Origin: Gammaproteobacteria bacterium LSUCC0096
GTDB taxonomy: Bacteria > Pseudomonadota > Gammaproteobacteria > Pseudomonadales > Litorivicinaceae
Length of the DNA stretch: 64,000 bases
Direction: 5' to 3'
Assembly: GCA_008087055.1 (NCBI GenBank)
Contig: VIEA01000001.1
Span: forward strand, 198,514 to 262,513
The position numbers and the translations under genes were made by a program. How positions within the stretch are numbered: the first letter of the stretch is position 1; every line of letters starts with the position of its first letter. A model generated the notes under the pieces. It had not been told where the DNA came from and did not search any database. It saw only the letters and a program-made list of their open reading frames with translations. Shown here in pieces: positions 62,457 through 64,000 of this stretch.

Positions 62457-63284
62457 ATGCGGCCGCTGTTCTCTGAAACCAGTGTCGCAGCGGTCCGCCT
62501 GATTGTCGCGGTCACTTTTTCTGTGGCCACCATCTTTATTGATTCTCGATTTGATGCGCTGACTATGGTGCGTCAGGCCATCAAAACAGCTCTCTGGCCT
62601 GTCGAACAAATCGCGTATTTTCCAGGTCGGGTGTCTTCAGAAATTGCGATCTGGGTGCAATCGCATGATCTCATCTCAGAAAGGCTTGAAACGATTGCGC
62701 TTGAAAATGAGCGATTGCGAACAGAACAGTTAAAGTTACAGACACTGCGTGCCGAAAACGCCGAGCTTCGTCGACTACTCGGTGTTAAAGAGCGTGTAAA
62801 CGAACGGTTGTTGCAGGCTCAGATCGAGCGTTTATCCAATGATCCATTTGTCCATCGCGTAACCATCAACCGAGGTTTGCTTGCTGGTGTGACCGAGGGT
62901 CGCCCAGTGATCTCAGCGGATGGATTAGTGGGGCAAGTCGTTGTTTCCTATCCACACGCTGCGGATGTATTGCTCATGACTGATGCAACACATCATCTCC
63001 CTGTCCAGGTGACTCGCACACGTGAGCGAGCCATTGCTGTGGGAGTTGGTCGGATGGATCGGATCGAACTACGTAATCTCCCTGATACTGTTGATATTGT
63101 TCCAGGTGATTTGCTTGAAACCTCGGGCCTTGGTGATCGTTTTCAGCCAGGTATTCCGGTTGCCGAAGTCAAAGAAGTGATTCGTGCGCCGGGTCAGCCA
63201 TTTGCCCGAGTTATTGCAGCTCCTCTGACACCGATGGCCCGGTTGTCGTTAGTGATGGTTGATCTTGCGGAGGGTGATTCGTGA
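62457..63284 (+). CDS. mreC: Rod shape-determining protein MreC
   Basis: 275 residues: one N-terminal membrane helix (about 10-30), a coiled coil (about 75-110, ENERLRTEQLKLQTLRAENA), and a periplasmic beta domain (VTINRGLLAGVTEGRPVISA, DGLVGQVV). Scaffold between cytoplasmic MreB and periplasmic synthases. The stop overlaps the mreD GTG. Confidence 0.95.
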   Translation: MRPLFSETSVAAVRLIVAVTFSVATIFIDSRFDALTMVRQAIKTALWPVEQIAYFPGRVSSEIAIWVQSHDLISERLETIALENERLRTEQLKLQTLRAENAELRRLLGVKERVNERLLQAQIERLSNDPFVHRVTINRGLLAGVTEGRPVISADGLVGQVVVSYPHAADVLLMTDATHHLPVQVTRTRERAIAVGVGRMDRIELRNLPDTVDIVPGDLLETSGLGDRFQPGIPVAEVKEVIRAPGQPFARVIAAPLTPMARLSLVMVDLAEGDS

Positions 63285-63757
63285 TTTTCTTGGCGACATG
63301 GCTTGTGACGCTGCTGCTGATCGCGCTGCCTTATCCTGCATGGATGATGCTCGTGCTGCCTCATTTCGGTTTTTTGTTTGTCACCTGGTGGGGCTTGATG
63401 AGGAACTACCAGCTCTCAATGACCTTGCTTCTAATTTCCTCACTTCCGATTGATGTATTGTATGGAACAAGCTTGGGTTTGCATGGATTGCTATTTGCCC
63501 TGATCGCGTATGCCTTGACCTTGCTGGGTCCCTCAGTCCGACAAGTTAACTGGGTGCGCCAGTCGTTAGCAGTTTTTGTGGTTTTGCTGATTGCTTCGGC
63601 CGTTTCTTACTGGGCAAGAACACTCACAGGTCAATCCCCTGAATTTTTGATTTTGGTTCTTCAAGCTGTTGTTTCTGCACTTGTCTGGTCGCCACTTCGC
63701 TGGCTATATGACAGCTTGGCCGATTCCGTTCAGGGGCTTGGGACTCAACGCCAATGA
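63281..63757 (+). CDS. mreD: Rod shape-determining protein MreD
   Basis: 158 residues, GTG start at 63281 (GTGA overlap with mreC). Five to six membrane helices; LPHFGFLFVTWWGL and ISSLPIDVLYGTSLGLHGLL are typical of MreD. Overlaps maf by 4 bases. Confidence 0.92.
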   Translation: MIFLATWLVTLLLIALPYPAWMMLVLPHFGFLFVTWWGLMRNYQLSMTLLLISSLPIDVLYGTSLGLHGLLFALIAYALTLLGPSVRQVNWVRQSLAVFVVLLIASAVSYWARTLTGQSPEFLILVLQAVVSALVWSPLRWLYDSLADSVQGLGTQRQ

Positions 63758-64000
63758 TTCTTGCCAGTCAGTCGCCGAGGCGACGTGACTTACTCGAACT
63801 AATCACCCCAGATTTTCGAGTGATTCCAGCAGACGTCGACGAATCAGTTCAAGAGAGCGAACAGCCTGATCATTTTGTTGCTCGATTAGCGGAGGCAAAA
63901 GCACGCGCGGTTGCATCACACGCCAATCAAGGTGAACTCATTATCGGTTCAGATACCACGGTATCGGCAGGTGGTGTGATTTTAAATAAGCCATCCGATC
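63754..64000 (+). CDS. maf: Maf family nucleotide pyrophosphatase (partial)
   Basis: First 82 residues; the gene runs off the window. MILASQSPRRRDLLELI and LIIGSDTTVSAGG are the Maf nucleotide-binding and catalytic motifs (the SxSPRRxxLL loop and the catalytic Asp). Hydrolyses dTTP/UTP or related nucleotides. ATG overlaps the mreD stop (ATGA), completing the common mreBCD-maf unit. Confidence 0.94.
   Translation, partial: MILASQSPRRRDLLELITPDFRVIPADVDESVQESEQPDHFVARLAEAKARAVASHANQGELIIGSDTTVSAGGVILNKPSD

Overview
The window reads as a chromosomal segment of a free-living, probably marine gammaproteobacterium. I infer this from the housekeeping gene order (ychF-pth-rplY-prs-tRNAGln-ispE-lolB, hemA-prfA-prmC-moeB, gatCAB next to mreBCD-maf), the many TRAP and TTT carboxylate transporters, and dense operons with 4-base start/stop overlaps. 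No transposase, integrase, phage gene, rRNA or CRISPR array is visible. Species is not determined.

Layout. 1-3.6 kb: end of a TRAP transporter operon (dctP tail, dctQ, dctM) with a tartrate/D-malate-type dehydrogenase. 3.6-5.5 kb: a 2OG-Fe(II) oxygenase-like gene, a tiny Bfd-like [2Fe-2S] protein behind a perfect 16-bp palindrome, and an aldo/keto reductase. 5.6-18 kb: a near-complete purine-nitrogen salvage region. An NCS2 permease imports urate or xanthine; PuuD, HiuH, UraD, PuuE, Alc and AllA convert urate to glyoxylate plus urea; urease UreABC with UreDEFG releases ammonia. Just before ureD lies what looks like the scar of a deleted urea ABC transporter (start of urtA joined to the end of urtE). 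A candidate NtrC/sigma-54 control region upstream of the scar is preserved. 18-25.5 kb: a redox/copper group with a multicopper oxidase, a cytochrome c' gene broken by one amber codon, another c-type cytochrome, a DUF1338 protein, cytochrome b561, a PepSY protein, a membrane-anchored LuxR-type regulator, a ferric-reductase-like flavoprotein and a lipoprotein.

25.65-47.5 kb: two metabolic islands in tandem at the 3' part of an elongator tRNA-Met gene (47474-47550, minus strand). The 48-nt 3' portion of the tRNA recurs in the same orientation at 25651 (one mismatch) and 36864 (identical). Each copy is followed by the same roughly 80-bp arm containing two GTAGTAWAG repeats. Island 1 (11.2 kb) carries LysR, a TRAP system, an SMP-30 lactonase, a 2-hydroxyacid dehydrogenase, an RraA-type aldolase, a TTT system and an MFS exporter. 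Island 2 (10.6 kb) carries an IPNS-like oxygenase, a TRAP system, a DadA-like oxidase, an EamA exporter, an Asp/Glu-racemase-like protein, an SDR, 5-oxoprolinase PxpBCA and RidA. Neither carries a recombinase, so they look like cargo units moved in trans. This is the most unusual feature of the window.

47.5-64 kb is ordinary core genome: translation (ychF, pth, rplY, prfA, prmC, gatCAB), PRPP, isoprenoid and haem synthesis, lipoprotein sorting, cell shape (mreBCD) and the start of maf. A recurring design point: all four junctions between a solute-binding-protein gene and its membrane subunits carry an intrinsic-terminator-like hairpin.
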